Positions 1-9,124 of a stretch of DNA of 64,000 bases are shown here, in pieces. This DNA comes from Paenibacillus sp. Soil787 (GTDB lineage Bacteria; Bacillota; Bacilli; Paenibacillales; NBRC-103111), in contig NZ_LMSP01000001.1 in assembly GCF_001429545.1 (NCBI RefSeq), forward strand, positions 216,774 to 280,773, in the 5' to 3' direction. Below the pieces are notes generated by a model that was not told where the DNA came from, ran no database searches, and saw nothing but the letters and a program-made list of their open reading frames with translations. Every line of letters starts with the position of its first letter. Positions within the stretch are counted from its first letter, which is position 1. The position numbers and the translations under genes are program-made.

Positions 1-276
1 TGAGTTGTTCTTGCCATCCCATGTAACGCCAATTTTGAATACTTTTGCGATATCTCGAAGCTTGAAATAGTTGTTTCCATCAATGTTGTAGGCTGAAAGT
101 TGAATCTCTTCGCCATTTAAATCTATTTTGGAGCTTGTTGACAATGCCCTTTTAGACTCTATTTTAGTGGATACCGCTAGTTCACCACCAGCGAATTTGC
201 TACTGAAGATGACACTCAAATCATTGATAGCAATAAAGTTAATTTTAAGGATTAACCGTAACGAACACGCATGCAT
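1..276 (-). CDS. Partial stalk-domain (copper amine oxidase N-like) protein, runs off window
   Basis: An open minus-strand frame runs from an ATG at 276 to base 1 without a stop, giving 92 residues. The last half holds a typical Bacillota stalk motif: NGEEIQLSAYNIDGNNYFKL, then RDIAKVF and GVTWDGKNN. Such domains occur in secreted or cell-surface proteins. No clear signal peptide is seen after this ATG, so the true start may lie elsewhere or this may be a gene fragment. The rest of the protein lies outside the window. Confidence 0.55.
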   Translation of the reverse strand, partial: MHACSLRLILKINFIAINDLSVIFSSKFAGGELAVSTKIESKRALSTSSKIDLNGEEIQLSAYNIDGNNYFKLRDIAKVFKIGVTWDGKNNS

Positions 277-280
277 GACT

Positions 281-318
281 TCAAGAGCGCACTGACAATT
301 TAACAGGACGCTCTTGTT
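281..318. terminator. Inverted repeat between stalk fragment and TetR gene
   Basis: AAGAGCG and CGCTCTT form a 7-bp stem around a loop of about 18 bases, followed on the plus strand by a short T-run. It lies just after the stop of the minus-strand TetR gene, but the T-run is on the plus strand, so its direction is uncertain. Confidence 0.35.
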
Positions 319-327
319 TTACATGGA

Positions 328-873
328 CTACAGGCTTCTTTCTAACAAGGCCCCAACTTGTTTGGCCATTGCTTGAGGTGAGGATGGCATTCCATTTCTG
401 ATCCACCATTCAATGACACCTACATAAGCGTTCCCAGTATACTGAAGCATAACGTCTTCGCTTAAATCCTTATTTCTTCCGCTTTCTTTGTCAATCTCAC
501 CTATGAAGCCCTCCGTAATAAAATCAAAAAGCCGTGTTCTAAAAGAAGGCGCTCCTTTACTCACTAACATGGTCGAAAAGAATAAATAGTTTTTCTCAAA
601 ATATTCGAAAAAAGGTAAAAGACCATTGTTCCAATCCAGCCTGCAAGCCCATTCACCCATCTCCGCTAATTCGTTAATGTGCATTTCGATGAGTTTATCC
701 AATAAATCAAATTTGTCCTGATAATGAAGATAAATGGTACCACGGTTTATGTTTGCCCGGTCGGCAATATCCTGAATTGTAATATCATCGAAGTTTTTTT
801 CAGTCATTAATTCAATAACAGCTTTTTTCATAGCTTCTTGTGATTTAAGAATTCTCCGATCCACTTTTTTCAT
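328..873 (-). CDS. TetR/AcrR family transcriptional regulator
   Basis: The protein is about 181 residues, the usual TetR size. The N-terminal helix-turn-helix reads FDDITIQDIADRANINRGTI followed by YLHYQDKFDLL, a textbook TetR DNA-binding domain. The C-terminal half is the variable ligand-binding domain. An upstream ATG at 915 exists, but the ATG at 873 has a GGTGG ribosome site and starts just before the conserved domain, so I prefer it. The gene is divergent from the SDR gene at 1079, with a perfect palindrome between them. It probably represses itself and the SDR. The ligand is unknown. Confidence 0.88.
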   Translation of the reverse strand: MKKVDRRILKSQEAMKKAVIELMTEKNFDDITIQDIADRANINRGTIYLHYQDKFDLLDKLIEMHINELAEMGEWACRLDWNNGLLPFFEYFEKNYLFFSTMLVSKGAPSFRTRLFDFITEGFIGEIDKESGRNKDLSEDVMLQYTGNAYVGVIEWWIRNGMPSSPQAMAKQVGALLERSL

Positions 874-996
874 CGTATATATCCACCAAGCTTTCATTAT
901 AATTAACATTTTCAAGCTCTGTGTTGAGTTATCAACATATTACGTTACTTTAACCATTGAAAATAAAAGTCTTACTTATATAATAATAGACATAAG

Positions 997-1008
997 TTGA
1001 TTAATCAA
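997..1008. promoter_or_regulatory. Candidate TetR operator palindrome
   Basis: TTGATTAATCAA is a perfect 12-bp palindrome in the divergent region between the TetR gene and the SDR gene. That is where an operator controlling both promoters would be expected. Assignment to this TetR is inference. Confidence 0.45.
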
Positions 1009-1078
1009 ATAAAATTCGTTAACGATAAGGTGTTGTTTCAAATTAAGTAATAAAAATTTGGGAGGGATTTAAAGAGTG

Positions 1079-1918
1079 ATGGAAGTAAAAACTTGGTTTA
1101 TTACAGGTGCCGGTCGTGGTTTGGGTATGGATATTGCAAAGGCAGCCTTGTCTGCCGGCCACAGAGTAATCGCTTCAGGCCGTAATACGGATTCTGTTTT
1201 GAAAGCTGTGGGAGAATCAGACAATCTTTTTGTCGTTAAACTTGATGTCACTGACTCTGCTGACGCAGAGTTGGCTGTAAAAGCAGTAGTAGAACGTTTT
1301 GGTCGTATTGACATACTTGTCAACAACGCTGCTAACTTCTATGGAGGCTATTTCGAGGAACTGACCCCTGAGCAGGTTGAAAAGCAACTAGCCACTGTCC
1401 TCATTGGGCCAATGAATGTTACACGAGCCGTTCTTCCTATTATGCGTAAACAACGTTCTGGACATGTGATTTCGATTTCGTCGGGTGCCGGGCTCCAGGG
1501 ATTCGAATTCAATTCCGCCTACTGCGCGGCAAAATTTGGTCTAGAGGGATGGATGGAGTCGCTTCAGCCTGAAGTTGCTCCTTTTGGGATTAGTACCACA
1601 ATCGTCAATCCTGGGTTCTTCCGTACCGAACTTCTTACGAAGAAGTCGTCAACTTATGCTGAATTGAATATCGAAGACTATGCGGAACGTAAAGCGGCAC
1701 AGTTGGAGTGGTGGCAGGCCCAAAATGGTAAACAAGTTGGCGATCCGGCAAAGCTTGCCCAAGCATTGATTAAAATTGTAAACGAGAAACAACCACCTCA
1801 CCGCTTCATTGCGGGTGTAGATGCCATCACCGTCGCTGAACAAAAGATCGCCAATCTCCAGGCTGAGATCGGAGCCTACCGTGAACTCTCTTTATCACTG
1901 TCGTATGAGTACGAATAG
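1079..1918 (+). CDS. SDR family NAD(P)-dependent oxidoreductase
   Basis: A short-chain dehydrogenase/reductase of about 279 residues. The nucleotide-binding glycine motif is TGAGRGLG near residue 10, followed by LDVTD and NNAA (a variant of NNAG). The catalytic residues are in ISISSGAGLQG and the downstream YCAAK. The ATG at 1079 follows GGGAGGGA by about 11 bases. A GTG directly before it (1076) is a possible alternative. The gene faces a TetR repressor, an arrangement common for inducible detoxifying SDRs. The substrate cannot be read from sequence. Confidence 0.9.
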   Translation: MEVKTWFITGAGRGLGMDIAKAALSAGHRVIASGRNTDSVLKAVGESDNLFVVKLDVTDSADAELAVKAVVERFGRIDILVNNAANFYGGYFEELTPEQVEKQLATVLIGPMNVTRAVLPIMRKQRSGHVISISSGAGLQGFEFNSAYCAAKFGLEGWMESLQPEVAPFGISTTIVNPGFFRTELLTKKSSTYAELNIEDYAERKAAQLEWWQAQNGKQVGDPAKLAQALIKIVNEKQPPHRFIAGVDAITVAEQKIANLQAEIGAYRELSLSLSYEYE

Positions 1919-2022
1919 GCGCCGGGGAACTACAGCTGAGCCCCGGAATATCTAGGAAAACAGATAGGGGAGGAGCCTCCCAAGTATCATTAATATAATT
2001 TGGAAAAGGACATTATTACTCA

Positions 2023-3081
2023 ATGACAAGACGCAACTTTATCAAATGGCTGATCGCTGCCGTTTGGGCAAGTATTTTAACCCTGTCTGCGCTTTTTATG
2101 TTCCGCCGATTTCGAGAGGCTGCGGGTCACGAAAATATAACGAAGCCTGCGACGGCAACGCCACAAGTCGGTATGACAGAAGCGAAGCAAGCAACGGAAG
2201 ACGCTGGACCGTTGCTTTCCTTTTTCATTATCAGCGACCTGCATGTAAACTCGGGTATTTCCGCTCAATCGAACCACCTGCGAAAAGCGCTTGATGATAT
2301 AAAGACATTCAGAGATAAAGCACAAGCAATTATGATTACCGGAGATATTACCGATTCGGGAACACCGGCTGATTACAGGGAATTCAAAAATATCATGTCC
2401 CAATACGAGCTTCCGCGCGTATATGCCAATATGGGGAACCACGACTATTATAACGTCTGGATCGGAAAGAATGGCGCGTGGAGTCAAGACACGTTCCCGA
2501 ACGGCAAGACTGATGCAATGGCTCGGCAGGCGTTCACCTCCATGTTTAATCTCGAGAAGCCCTACCATGACGTTCGGCTGAACGGGTTTCATTTTATTCT
2601 ACTGTCGCAGGAAACGTATGTTCAGGAAAAACCGGAAGTGGGAGAAGGCGCATGGTACTCGGACGAGCAATTGAACTGGTTTCGGAGCAAGATGGCCGAA
2701 AACAAAGACGGGAAGCCGGTGTTTGTCATGATTCACCAAGAACTGCCCCCGGTAGGGCAGGACGGAGGCAATCACATGCTGATCAAAGCCAGGGAGTTCC
2801 GAGAGATATTGAAACCTTACAGAAACGTATTCGTTTTTTCAGGGCATACGCATCAGGATTTTACCGTCAATACGGAGCATTATATCAAAGAAACGTTCCA
2901 CTGGTTTAAGAACTCATCGATCGGTATCGTGATGAATACCAAATACGAGAATGTAAGGAAGGGTGCTGCGCAAGGCCTGTTCGTTGAGGTATATACCAAC
3001 AAGGTTGTGTTGCGTGGCCGCGAATTCAGCAACCGGACATGGATCAAAGAAGCAGATTGGGCTGTGCCGCTTTCAGATTGA
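2023..3081 (+). CDS. Tat-exported metallophosphoesterase
   Basis: The calcineurin-like metallophosphoesterase motifs are in order: DLHV (first metal Asp and His), GDITDSG, GNHD, a His in IHQELPP, and GHTHQ. The N-terminus reads TRRNFIK followed by a hydrophobic stretch, a twin-arginine-type signal or anchor, so the enzyme should act outside the membrane on phosphate esters. It is 352 residues. The ribosome site (AAGGA) is rather far from the ATG at 2023. No partner gene is evident. Confidence 0.88.
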   Translation: MTRRNFIKWLIAAVWASILTLSALFMFRRFREAAGHENITKPATATPQVGMTEAKQATEDAGPLLSFFIISDLHVNSGISAQSNHLRKALDDIKTFRDKAQAIMITGDITDSGTPADYREFKNIMSQYELPRVYANMGNHDYYNVWIGKNGAWSQDTFPNGKTDAMARQAFTSMFNLEKPYHDVRLNGFHFILLSQETYVQEKPEVGEGAWYSDEQLNWFRSKMAENKDGKPVFVMIHQELPPVGQDGGNHMLIKAREFREILKPYRNVFVFSGHTHQDFTVNTEHYIKETFHWFKNSSIGIVMNTKYENVRKGAAQGLFVEVYTNKVVLRGREFSNRTWIKEADWAVPLSD

Positions 3082-3145
3082 TTCAAGTGTCTGTATGTAG
3101 ACCAAGTGTGGACTTTCCGTTTTCAATTAATTAGGGGATGCTGCT

Positions 3146-3571
3146 ATGACACGAGAAAAAATTCGCTTTGTTGAGAAAATGCATCTACTTCCACGTTCTG
3201 TACGAACGTTAGCTAGAATGATTGGATTGATACTGGCTGCCTTGCAGCTTGCGTCACCATTGCCCCCTCCGAAGATTCTATGGATACAAACCTTACCCGT
3301 TGCAGCAGATGAATTCTCTACGGTAATGCTGCCAAATGGAAGTGGTATGCTTCATATCGAGGCCCACGTGAAAAATGCAGAAAGAGTGTATTTTTGGGTT
3401 AACTTTCTGGATGGATTGGAAGAAAATCGGCAATTGATATACGAGGATTTAAATGGTTCGGACGGTTGGGCTGTTGAGTTTCCCTATGACAAAGAGAAAG
3501 GCTTTTCCTATCAGCTAATTGCCCTTGTCACAGGCGCGAATCGAGGAATTGGATATGAGCTTGTCAAATAA
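3146..3571 (+). CDS. Secreted hypothetical protein fused at its end to an SDR fragment
   Basis: The frame encodes 141 residues. An N-terminal membrane or signal segment lies near residues 22-42, followed by a domain with the pattern PNGSGMLHIE, YFWV and GWAVEFPYDK. From about residue 126 the frame reads ALVTGANRGIGYELVK, the start of an SDR enzyme, and stops at TAA. The last 16 residues therefore come from an unrelated gene, and the natural C-terminus has been lost. The first domain resembles the secreted protein at 25536-25928 (same GSG..I..W..LI..E order). Confidence 0.6.
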   Translation: MTREKIRFVEKMHLLPRSVRTLARMIGLILAALQLASPLPPPKILWIQTLPVAADEFSTVMLPNGSGMLHIEAHVKNAERVYFWVNFLDGLEENRQLIYEDLNGSDGWAVEFPYDKEKGFSYQLIALVTGANRGIGYELVK

Positions 3572-3816
3572 TTGGCTATAAATGGTTTTAAGGCCATTTT
3601 AGCGAGTCGGGATCTAGAGAAGGGTCATGCAGCTGCCCAAAACCTTAAGCAGTCAGGGTTGGATGTATCGTTTGTGCGGATGAATGTCGATGATCAAAAA
3701 GCATCCGTTAAGCGGCACTTACTATAAATGAGACATTTGGAAGATTGGACGTTTTGATTAATAATGCCGGCGTGTATCTGGATGAGTGGGCCGTTAACGA
3801 AGAACATAAAGCTTGA
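3520..3816 (+). pseudogene. SDR oxidoreductase remnant
   Basis: Translation gives ALVTGANRGIGYELVK, a TAA stop, then LAINGFKAILASRDLEKG in the same frame. After a frame change there is a piece with [17 protein letters not shown]. These are the cofactor and NNAG regions of a short-chain dehydrogenase, but a stop, a frameshift and a missing catalytic half make it dead. It is joined at its left to the gene at 3146 and at its right to a ResC fragment. Confidence 0.75.
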
Positions 3817-4132
3817 TATGGTTGATGAAATTGGATATACATCTGTTGCAATCGGATTTCCAATATTTACTTTAGGCGCACTCGTTTTTGCAATGATTTG
3901 GGCTCAAATTGCTTGGACACGTTTTTGGGGATGGGATCCAAAGGAAGTATGGGCACTAATTACATGGTTATTTTACGCTGCATATTTGCATTTACGACTC
4001 TCTAAAGGTTGGCATGGTGAGAAATCGGCCTGGCTTGGAGTCATTGGTTTTGAGATCATTATTTTCAACTTAGTTTTTGTTAATCTAATCATTGCCGGCT
4101 TACATTCTTGCTTAACGTTATATTTTTTGTAA
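3812..4132 (+). pseudogene. resC: Cytochrome c biogenesis protein CcsB/ResC, C-terminal fragment
   Basis: From about 3812 the frame reads [16 protein letters not shown] and then the heme-handling WWD-type motif [14 protein letters not shown], ending in the final membrane helix and GLHS. This is the C-terminal part of a ResC/CcsB protein of the system II cytochrome c maturation complex. The N-terminal majority is missing, and the upstream codons belong to an SDR remnant. It is followed by a broken resA, so both are leftovers of a res/ccs operon. Confidence 0.82.
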
Positions 4133-4165
4133 CGGTGATTTGAAATTTTCACCAAAGGAGTTTAA

Positions 4166-4667
4166 ATGAAAAACAAAAGGTTTAGATTTATTATTCGATT
4201 GAGTCTAATACTTGTGATGATTTCAGCCATAACTTACTCTCTTTATCGGAATTTTTTCACTGAGAATATTCGAGTTCAGGCAGAAGACCAAGCACCGGAT
4301 TTTGTGCTTGAAGATATAGAAGGGAAACAAGTTCAACTGTCTGACTTAAACGGAAAAGGTGTTTTCTTGAATTTCTGGGGATCATGGTGTAGAAATAGTA
4401 GCTGTTAATGTTGGTGAAAGTGATGTTGCCATTGAATCTTTTATTAAAAAATATGGACTCACATTTGCTGTTCTAAAAGATAAAAATCGAATTGTTACCG
4501 AGGCTTATGATATTACCCCAATCCCTACTACATTCTTAATCGACAAAAATGGAAAAGTTCTAAAGGTTATAACCGGTTCTATGGCTGAAAGAGATATAGC
4601 AAATTATATGGAATTAATAAAACCGTGTAAGAATGCCGAGCCAATATTCACCAACATTTTACTATAA
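4166..4667 (+). pseudogene. resA: Thiol-disulfide oxidoreductase ResA, internally deleted
   Basis: The start at 4166 follows AAAGGAG. It encodes a membrane anchor, then [20 protein letters not shown] and FLNFWGSWC, where ResA carries its CxxC site. Immediately after the first Cys the frame breaks. The downstream sequence continues in another frame as [11 protein letters not shown] and then PIPTTFLIDKNGKV, ending at 4667. An internal deletion removed the second Cys and about 20-25 residues, so the product cannot be an active thioredoxin-like reductase. Confidence 0.85.
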
Positions 4668-4733
4668 GTTGAATAATGCGCTGCTGTCCTTTGGCAATAA
4701 TATTCCAAAATGATTATGGGAAGTGTATAAAGA

Positions 4734-5696
4734 GTGCATTATCTGATCAAACGATTCATTCTGTTATTGACATCCGCAATGTTGCTTTTTTCGGTATCCA
4801 TTCCATCCATGGCATACGCGCAAGAAAAGGGATTTCTGGGCGAAACGATGATAGCCCATGCCATGGGAGGAATAGACGGATTTGAAAACACCAATAGTTA
4901 CGAAGCTTGGGAAATGAACTATAAAAAAGGATTCCGTTTTTTTGAAACTGATCTGATCTTAACATCCGACGGCAAACTAGTGGCAAGACATGACTGGGAT
5001 CCCTATCTATACATGAAATTGGAGCAGCCGGTTCCGGCGGAGAGCATTGTACCTTATCAAAAATTTATGACGACGAAAATCCACTATAACTATTCACCGC
5101 TTGATTTCAGGTGCATCGCGAGGATCTTGCAGACCCATCCAGATATGTATTTGGATATTGATACAAAAGAATTGGATCCTGCAATAATCCAAAAACAATT
5201 TTCTATCATCAAGCAAACAGCAGAAGAAATCGATCCCGAAATTCTCGACAGAATCATTCCAGAAATCTATACGCCTCAGATGTACGATATCGTCATGGGA
5301 ATCATCCCGTTCAAAAATGTGATCTATTCCATATACATGATCAACGACGATGTCGACACCATCATCTCTTTTATGAATGAACATCACATCCGGGTGATGG
5401 CAACAGATCCGGCGAGATTGACAAGCCGTTTTATGAAAAAATTGAAAGAAAACAACATCATCGTATATGCATTTACCATAAATAGTGAAGCCGAATTTGC
5501 AGCATTAAAAGCAACTGGTAATTATGGAGTTTATACGGACGTATTGCCGCCAGATATGGATACCGACAGAAAAGGAAAGGGACTGTTTCTGGAGACTGCA
5601 GAGACAGGGGGAGAGAAAAAAAGCGGGTTATCTTTGCTGTTGGCAAATTTGTATGAAACAATATTTCCAGTTTGTGAACTAGGTCTGAAAATTTAA
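4734..5696 (+). CDS. Secreted GDPD/PI-PLC-like phosphodiesterase
   Basis: A 320-residue protein with an N-terminal signal peptide (hydrophobic run then SMAYAQ). The glycerophosphodiester phosphodiesterase pattern follows: AHAMGG (His42), ENTNSYEAW, FFETDLILTSDG (Glu71, Asp73) and RHD (His86). A DIDTKE strand and FTINSEAEF near the end fit the TIM-barrel family. It should hydrolyse glycerophosphodiesters outside the cell. The start is GTG with a GGGAAG ribosome site about 10 bases upstream. No operon partner is visible. Confidence 0.85.
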   Translation: MHYLIKRFILLLTSAMLLFSVSIPSMAYAQEKGFLGETMIAHAMGGIDGFENTNSYEAWEMNYKKGFRFFETDLILTSDGKLVARHDWDPYLYMKLEQPVPAESIVPYQKFMTTKIHYNYSPLDFRCIARILQTHPDMYLDIDTKELDPAIIQKQFSIIKQTAEEIDPEILDRIIPEIYTPQMYDIVMGIIPFKNVIYSIYMINDDVDTIISFMNEHHIRVMATDPARLTSRFMKKLKENNIIVYAFTINSEAEFAALKATGNYGVYTDVLPPDMDTDRKGKGLFLETAETGGEKKSGLSLLLANLYETIFPVCELGLKI

Positions 5697-5752
5697 TATA
5701 GATAAGGAAGAAATTGGGTAAGATCGTATCTGGGGTAGAAGGAGTTGCTTTT

Positions 5753-6923
5753 TTGTCTAAACGAAATAATTTACTTATATTTATATTAACCATAGGGGCT
5801 TTCGGTATCATAAATACTGAAATGGGAGTTATAGGGATATTACCCTACATTGCTGATCAATTTCATATCAGTATATCTAAGGCTGGGTGGCTGGTGAGTT
5901 TCTTCGCACTTACTGTTTCAATATCTGGTCCTACTATGCCGTTATTATTTTCGGGGATAAATCGCAAGAAGGCTATGTTACTTGTACTTGGTATTTTCGT
6001 TTTAGGTAACATTGTTTCTATATTTACATCTAACTTTGCCATTGAAATAATCGCACGTGTGATTCCAGCCATTTTTCATCCAATCTATTTTTCAGCAGCT
6101 TTTACAATGGCTGCTAACTCAGTTCGCAAGGAAGAAGCTCCAAAAGCTGTTTCAAAAGTTTTTATTGGAGTATCTGCGGGTATGGTAATTGGTGTACCAA
6201 TCGCAAGTTTTCTTGCTAGTACAGTTTCGTTTCAAATATCAATGGCATTCTTTGCCATCGTAAATGCTATAGTATTTATTGCTATATTAGTATTTTTCCC
6301 TTCTATGCCTGTTAAAGAAAGACTTTCTTACGGAGCTCAATTAGCGGTATTAAAAAAACCAATTACTTGGCTTTCCATTGTTGCTATCATTTTACTAAAT
6401 TCAGCCATATTTGGGGTGTATAGTTATCTTGCTGAGTATCTTAAAACCGTTACGAATACCTCTGGGAAATCAATTAGTTTAATGTTAGTCATATTCGGGG
6501 GGGGCAAATATTATTGGAAACATTGTGGCAGGGAAGTTACTTACTAAAAATGCGATCAAATCTGTAGTATCTTTTCCTTTTGCATTGGGAGCCGTTTACA
6601 TTGTTTTATTCTTATTAGGACAATTTACTTTACCTATGGCAATCATTACTTTAGTTTGGGGAATATTGGCTGGTATAGGAACTAATATTAATCAATATTG
6701 GATTACGTCTGCAGCTCCAGAAGCTCCTGATTTCGCTAATGGCTTATTTTTATCATCCGTTAACTTAGGAACTACAATTGGTACAGCTGTAGGTGGATTA
6801 ATTATTTCAGAATTAGGTACACAATACGTCGTAATAGTGGGATTATTATCGTCGGTATTAGGGTTGGTATTTATTTTACTAAGAAACTACATGCTTAGTC
6901 CTACAAAACAACTTTCTAGATAA
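5753..6923 (+). pseudogene. MFS (DHA1-type) transporter split by an 8-G tract
   Basis: Two overlapping frames together make one 12-helix major facilitator of about 389 residues. The first begins at a TTG (5753) with GAAGGAG upstream and reads GWLVSFFALTVSISGP, typical of AraJ/YdhP-like efflux permeases. It runs to the G-tract at 6497-6504. With seven Gs the frame would continue as ANIIGNIVAGKLLTKNAIKS to 6923; with the eight present it stops at 6547. It may be a pseudogene, a phase-variable gene or a sequencing error. Confidence 0.8.
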
Positions 6924-7139
6924 GGAATAAGGATAATATCGGTGTAGTCGTTATTGAGTTTCTTTATTCATTCTAAACATACTCGACAATTTTTAATGAA
7001 TTGTTGAGTAAACAACTCATTGCTCTAATTTAACCATTGTATGAATCCTGTTTCTATTTATAATAAACGTATGTTGCTTAAACAATCGACGATGATTTTG
7101 TTTGTCATCAAACTAATAGAAGAAAGGGTGTTACTTAGT

Positions 7140-7886
7140 ATGTCAAATATTCAAGATAAAGTTGTTATTATTATGGGCGCATCAAGTGGGATAGGTGAAG
7201 CTACTACCAAGAAACTTGCGCAAGAAGGAGCAAAATTAGTAATTGCTGCTCGCCGAGAGGATCGCTTGAAATCTCTTGTTGAGTCATTGCCAAATGCTGA
7301 AATTTCATATGCAGTTGCCGATGTATCAAAAAAAGAGGAAGTTCAAGCAGTTGTAGATTTGGCAATCGAAAAATATGGCCGTGTAGATGTACTCTATAAT
7401 AACGCTGGAGTTATGCCAACTGCGCTACTTTCAGAAACTCGCTTTGATGAGTGGCGCCAAATGCTAGATATTAACATTATGGGTGTTTTAAATGGAATTG
7501 CTGCGGTTTTACCGATCATGAAAAAACAACAATCCGGTCATATTATTGCGACCGACTCCGTAGCTGGACATGTTGTTTATCCAGGATCTGCTGTATACTG
7601 CGGTACCAAGTTTGCAGTTAGAGCGATTATGGAGGGATTGCGGCAGGAAGAAAGAGAAAACAATATTCGTTCAACGATCATTTCTCCAGGTGCTGTAAGT
7701 ACTGAACTTTATACAACTATTAATACTCCTGAAGATCGGGAAAGGGTAAAAAATCTTATGGCTGCAGGAGAAGGTCTTTCTTTGAAACCAAGCGATATCG
7801 CAGATGCAGTAGCTTATGTGATTAGCACACCTAAAACTGTTGCGGTAAGTGAAATCTTGATTCGTCCAACAAAACAAGTTATCTAA
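7140..7886 (+). CDS. SDR family oxidoreductase
   Basis: A classical short-chain dehydrogenase of 248 residues from the ATG at 7140, which follows GAAAGGGTG. Motifs are [27 protein letters not shown], the catalytic Ser in TDSVAGH and YCGTK. The ending [18 protein letters not shown] is characteristic of YdfG-like NADP-dependent SDRs. In-frame codons extend upstream to 7041, but the conserved protein begins here. It stands alone after the broken MFS gene and is followed by a good terminator. Confidence 0.9.
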   Translation: MSNIQDKVVIIMGASSGIGEATTKKLAQEGAKLVIAARREDRLKSLVESLPNAEISYAVADVSKKEEVQAVVDLAIEKYGRVDVLYNNAGVMPTALLSETRFDEWRQMLDINIMGVLNGIAAVLPIMKKQQSGHIIATDSVAGHVVYPGSAVYCGTKFAVRAIMEGLRQEERENNIRSTIISPGAVSTELYTTINTPEDRERVKNLMAAGEGLSLKPSDIADAVAYVISTPKTVAVSEILIRPTKQVI

Positions 7887-7951
7887 TGGATGTTGCGATT
7901 ATGAAATAATATTCGTCCTACAGGTCGACTTCTTTAAAATCTCCTAATGAT

Positions 7952-7986
7952 AAAATTGCCCTTAGCTTGTTGGGGGCAATTTTTTT
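7952..7986 (+). terminator. Rho-independent terminator after SDR gene
   Basis: AAAATTGCCC pairs with GGGCAATTTT around a short loop and is followed by a run of Ts, 65 bases after the SDR stop codon. Confidence 0.85.
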
Positions 7987-8008
7987 AATTATTACTATGA
8001 TTGATTTC

Positions 8009-8187
8009 TGTATTCGACCTTTGTCCGCTTGATCCGCATATTTTTTTATATGCTTTCTATTTTGTTGCCGTCTTTATATGTTGCCGCGACCACATTCCAT
8101 TCGCAATTGATTCCCACTCAATTACTGTTAAGCATTGCATCCGTAAGGGAGGGTATCCCTTTTCCAGCAGCTATTGAAGCAATATGA
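8009..8187 (+). pseudogene. gerAA: Spore germination protein GerAA fragment
   Basis: The plus strand translates as LPSLYVAATTFHSQLIPTQL and then LLSIASVREGIPFPAAIEA before a stop. This is the diagnostic membrane segment of GerA-family A subunits (the REGxPFP signature). Everything before about 8009 and after 8187 is missing. The next frame begins inside a gerAC C-terminus, so a deletion has joined the A and C subunit genes and removed gerAB. Confidence 0.8.
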
Positions 8188-8495
8188 TTGAGAAAAAACT
8201 TAATCAGTCCATCAATAACCAAACCAACAAAATGATTACCAAAGTTCAAAAACAATATGGAACAGATATTTTCGGGTTCAGCAAAGGTATACATGAGAAG
8301 TATCCACAGAAATGGAAGAGTATGAAGAAAAACTGGGAAACGGAATTTGCTCATGCCGAAATTATAGTTCATTCAAATTTGAAAATTCGTCGAATAGGCT
8401 TGACCGGACAACCTCTTTTTAAAGTAATGAGCCTTCCTGACTGGGGAGTCTATTTCCTTATCGCATCAACAAAGTTCAAGTTCTCAGGGTCCTAA
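8184..8495 (+). pseudogene. gerAC: Ger(x)C-type germination lipoprotein, C-terminal fragment
   Basis: The frame reads QKQYGTDIFGFSKGIHEKYP, then WKSMKKNWETEFAHAE, then LKIRRIGLTG, which is the C-terminal domain of GerAC germinant-receptor lipoproteins. The signal peptide, the lipobox and about three quarters of the protein are missing. The last 20 or so residues look random. It overlaps the end of the gerAA fragment, confirming a collapsed operon. Confidence 0.85.
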
Positions 8496-8760
8496 GGATC
8501 TGGCGTTACTCACATCAATTCAAAACTGAGCCAATTGGAACAAAAATCGTTCGCTCAACGTCTAGACAGCTTTTGCATCGTCGACGGAATCGGATATCGA
8601 AGAAGGTGTTCAAACAGAGCTTAATTGAAACAAAATTATCGGATAGCTGGGATATCAGATCAATGTTTCGACGAACGAAACCCTTATATCAATACATTAT
8701 TCTTGAAAATATGAAGAGAACTCCTATAATGATTACAGCAAAAGCAGTCCACTTTTAAAG

Positions 8761-8940
8761 ATGGTAATGCTCCAAATAGGGAGAATTAATCCTTCCCAAA
8801 TAAAGAGTGCTGAGTTGGGGTTAAATAAATTTTACTTCGATAAAAATGAAATATGCATTAAATTATTAGATGATTTTCTCTCGACCAAAGAGATATCAAA
8901 AGATATAGGAGTTAAAGAACGAAAAACGTTTGTTCAATAA
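8761..8940 (+). CDS. Small ORF of unknown function ending in element A
   Basis: An ATG at 8761 opens 59 codons reading for example KFYFDKNEICIKLLDDFLST and KEISKDIGVKERK, a plausible coding composition. Its stop codon is the TAA of TTCAATAA, the left arm of repeat element A. No ribosome site is convincing, and no family is recognised. It may be the tail of a lost gene. The stretch 8496-8760 before it shows nothing identifiable. Confidence 0.3.
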   Translation: MVMLQIGRINPSQIKSAELGLNKFYFDKNEICIKLLDDFLSTKEISKDIGVKERKTFVQ

Positions 8941-9003
8941 GAAACCAAGACGAGGCTGCCGGCATTAATCGGCAGCCTCGTTGAAGTAACGGGCAGAATA
9001 ACG
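8921..9003 (+). repeat. Element A copy (left arm partial, stem, right arm)
   Basis: A left-arm remnant ACGTTTGTTCAATAAG leads to a stem CGAGGCTGCCG/CGGCAGCCTCG and then TTGAAGTAACGGGCAGAAT. It is nearly identical to the copy at 40161-40252. Confidence 0.85.
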
Positions 9004-9124
9004 CAATGGGACCGCATTCGAAATAAAGGACTGAATTGCTCGATTAACGACTCCCATGTCCATCCATGTGGGAGATCCTGCATTGCATCATCTAGCCCAG
9101 TTATAGTCAGAGTCAGCCGGCGTT

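Noticed and set aside
2077-2592. 171-residue minus-strand frame
   Set aside because: It is antisense to the metallophosphoesterase, whose motifs are complete on the plus strand.
8573-8758. 61-residue plus-strand frame
   Set aside because: Basic, unstructured composition, no ribosome site and no similarity recognised. Probably random in decayed DNA after gerAC.
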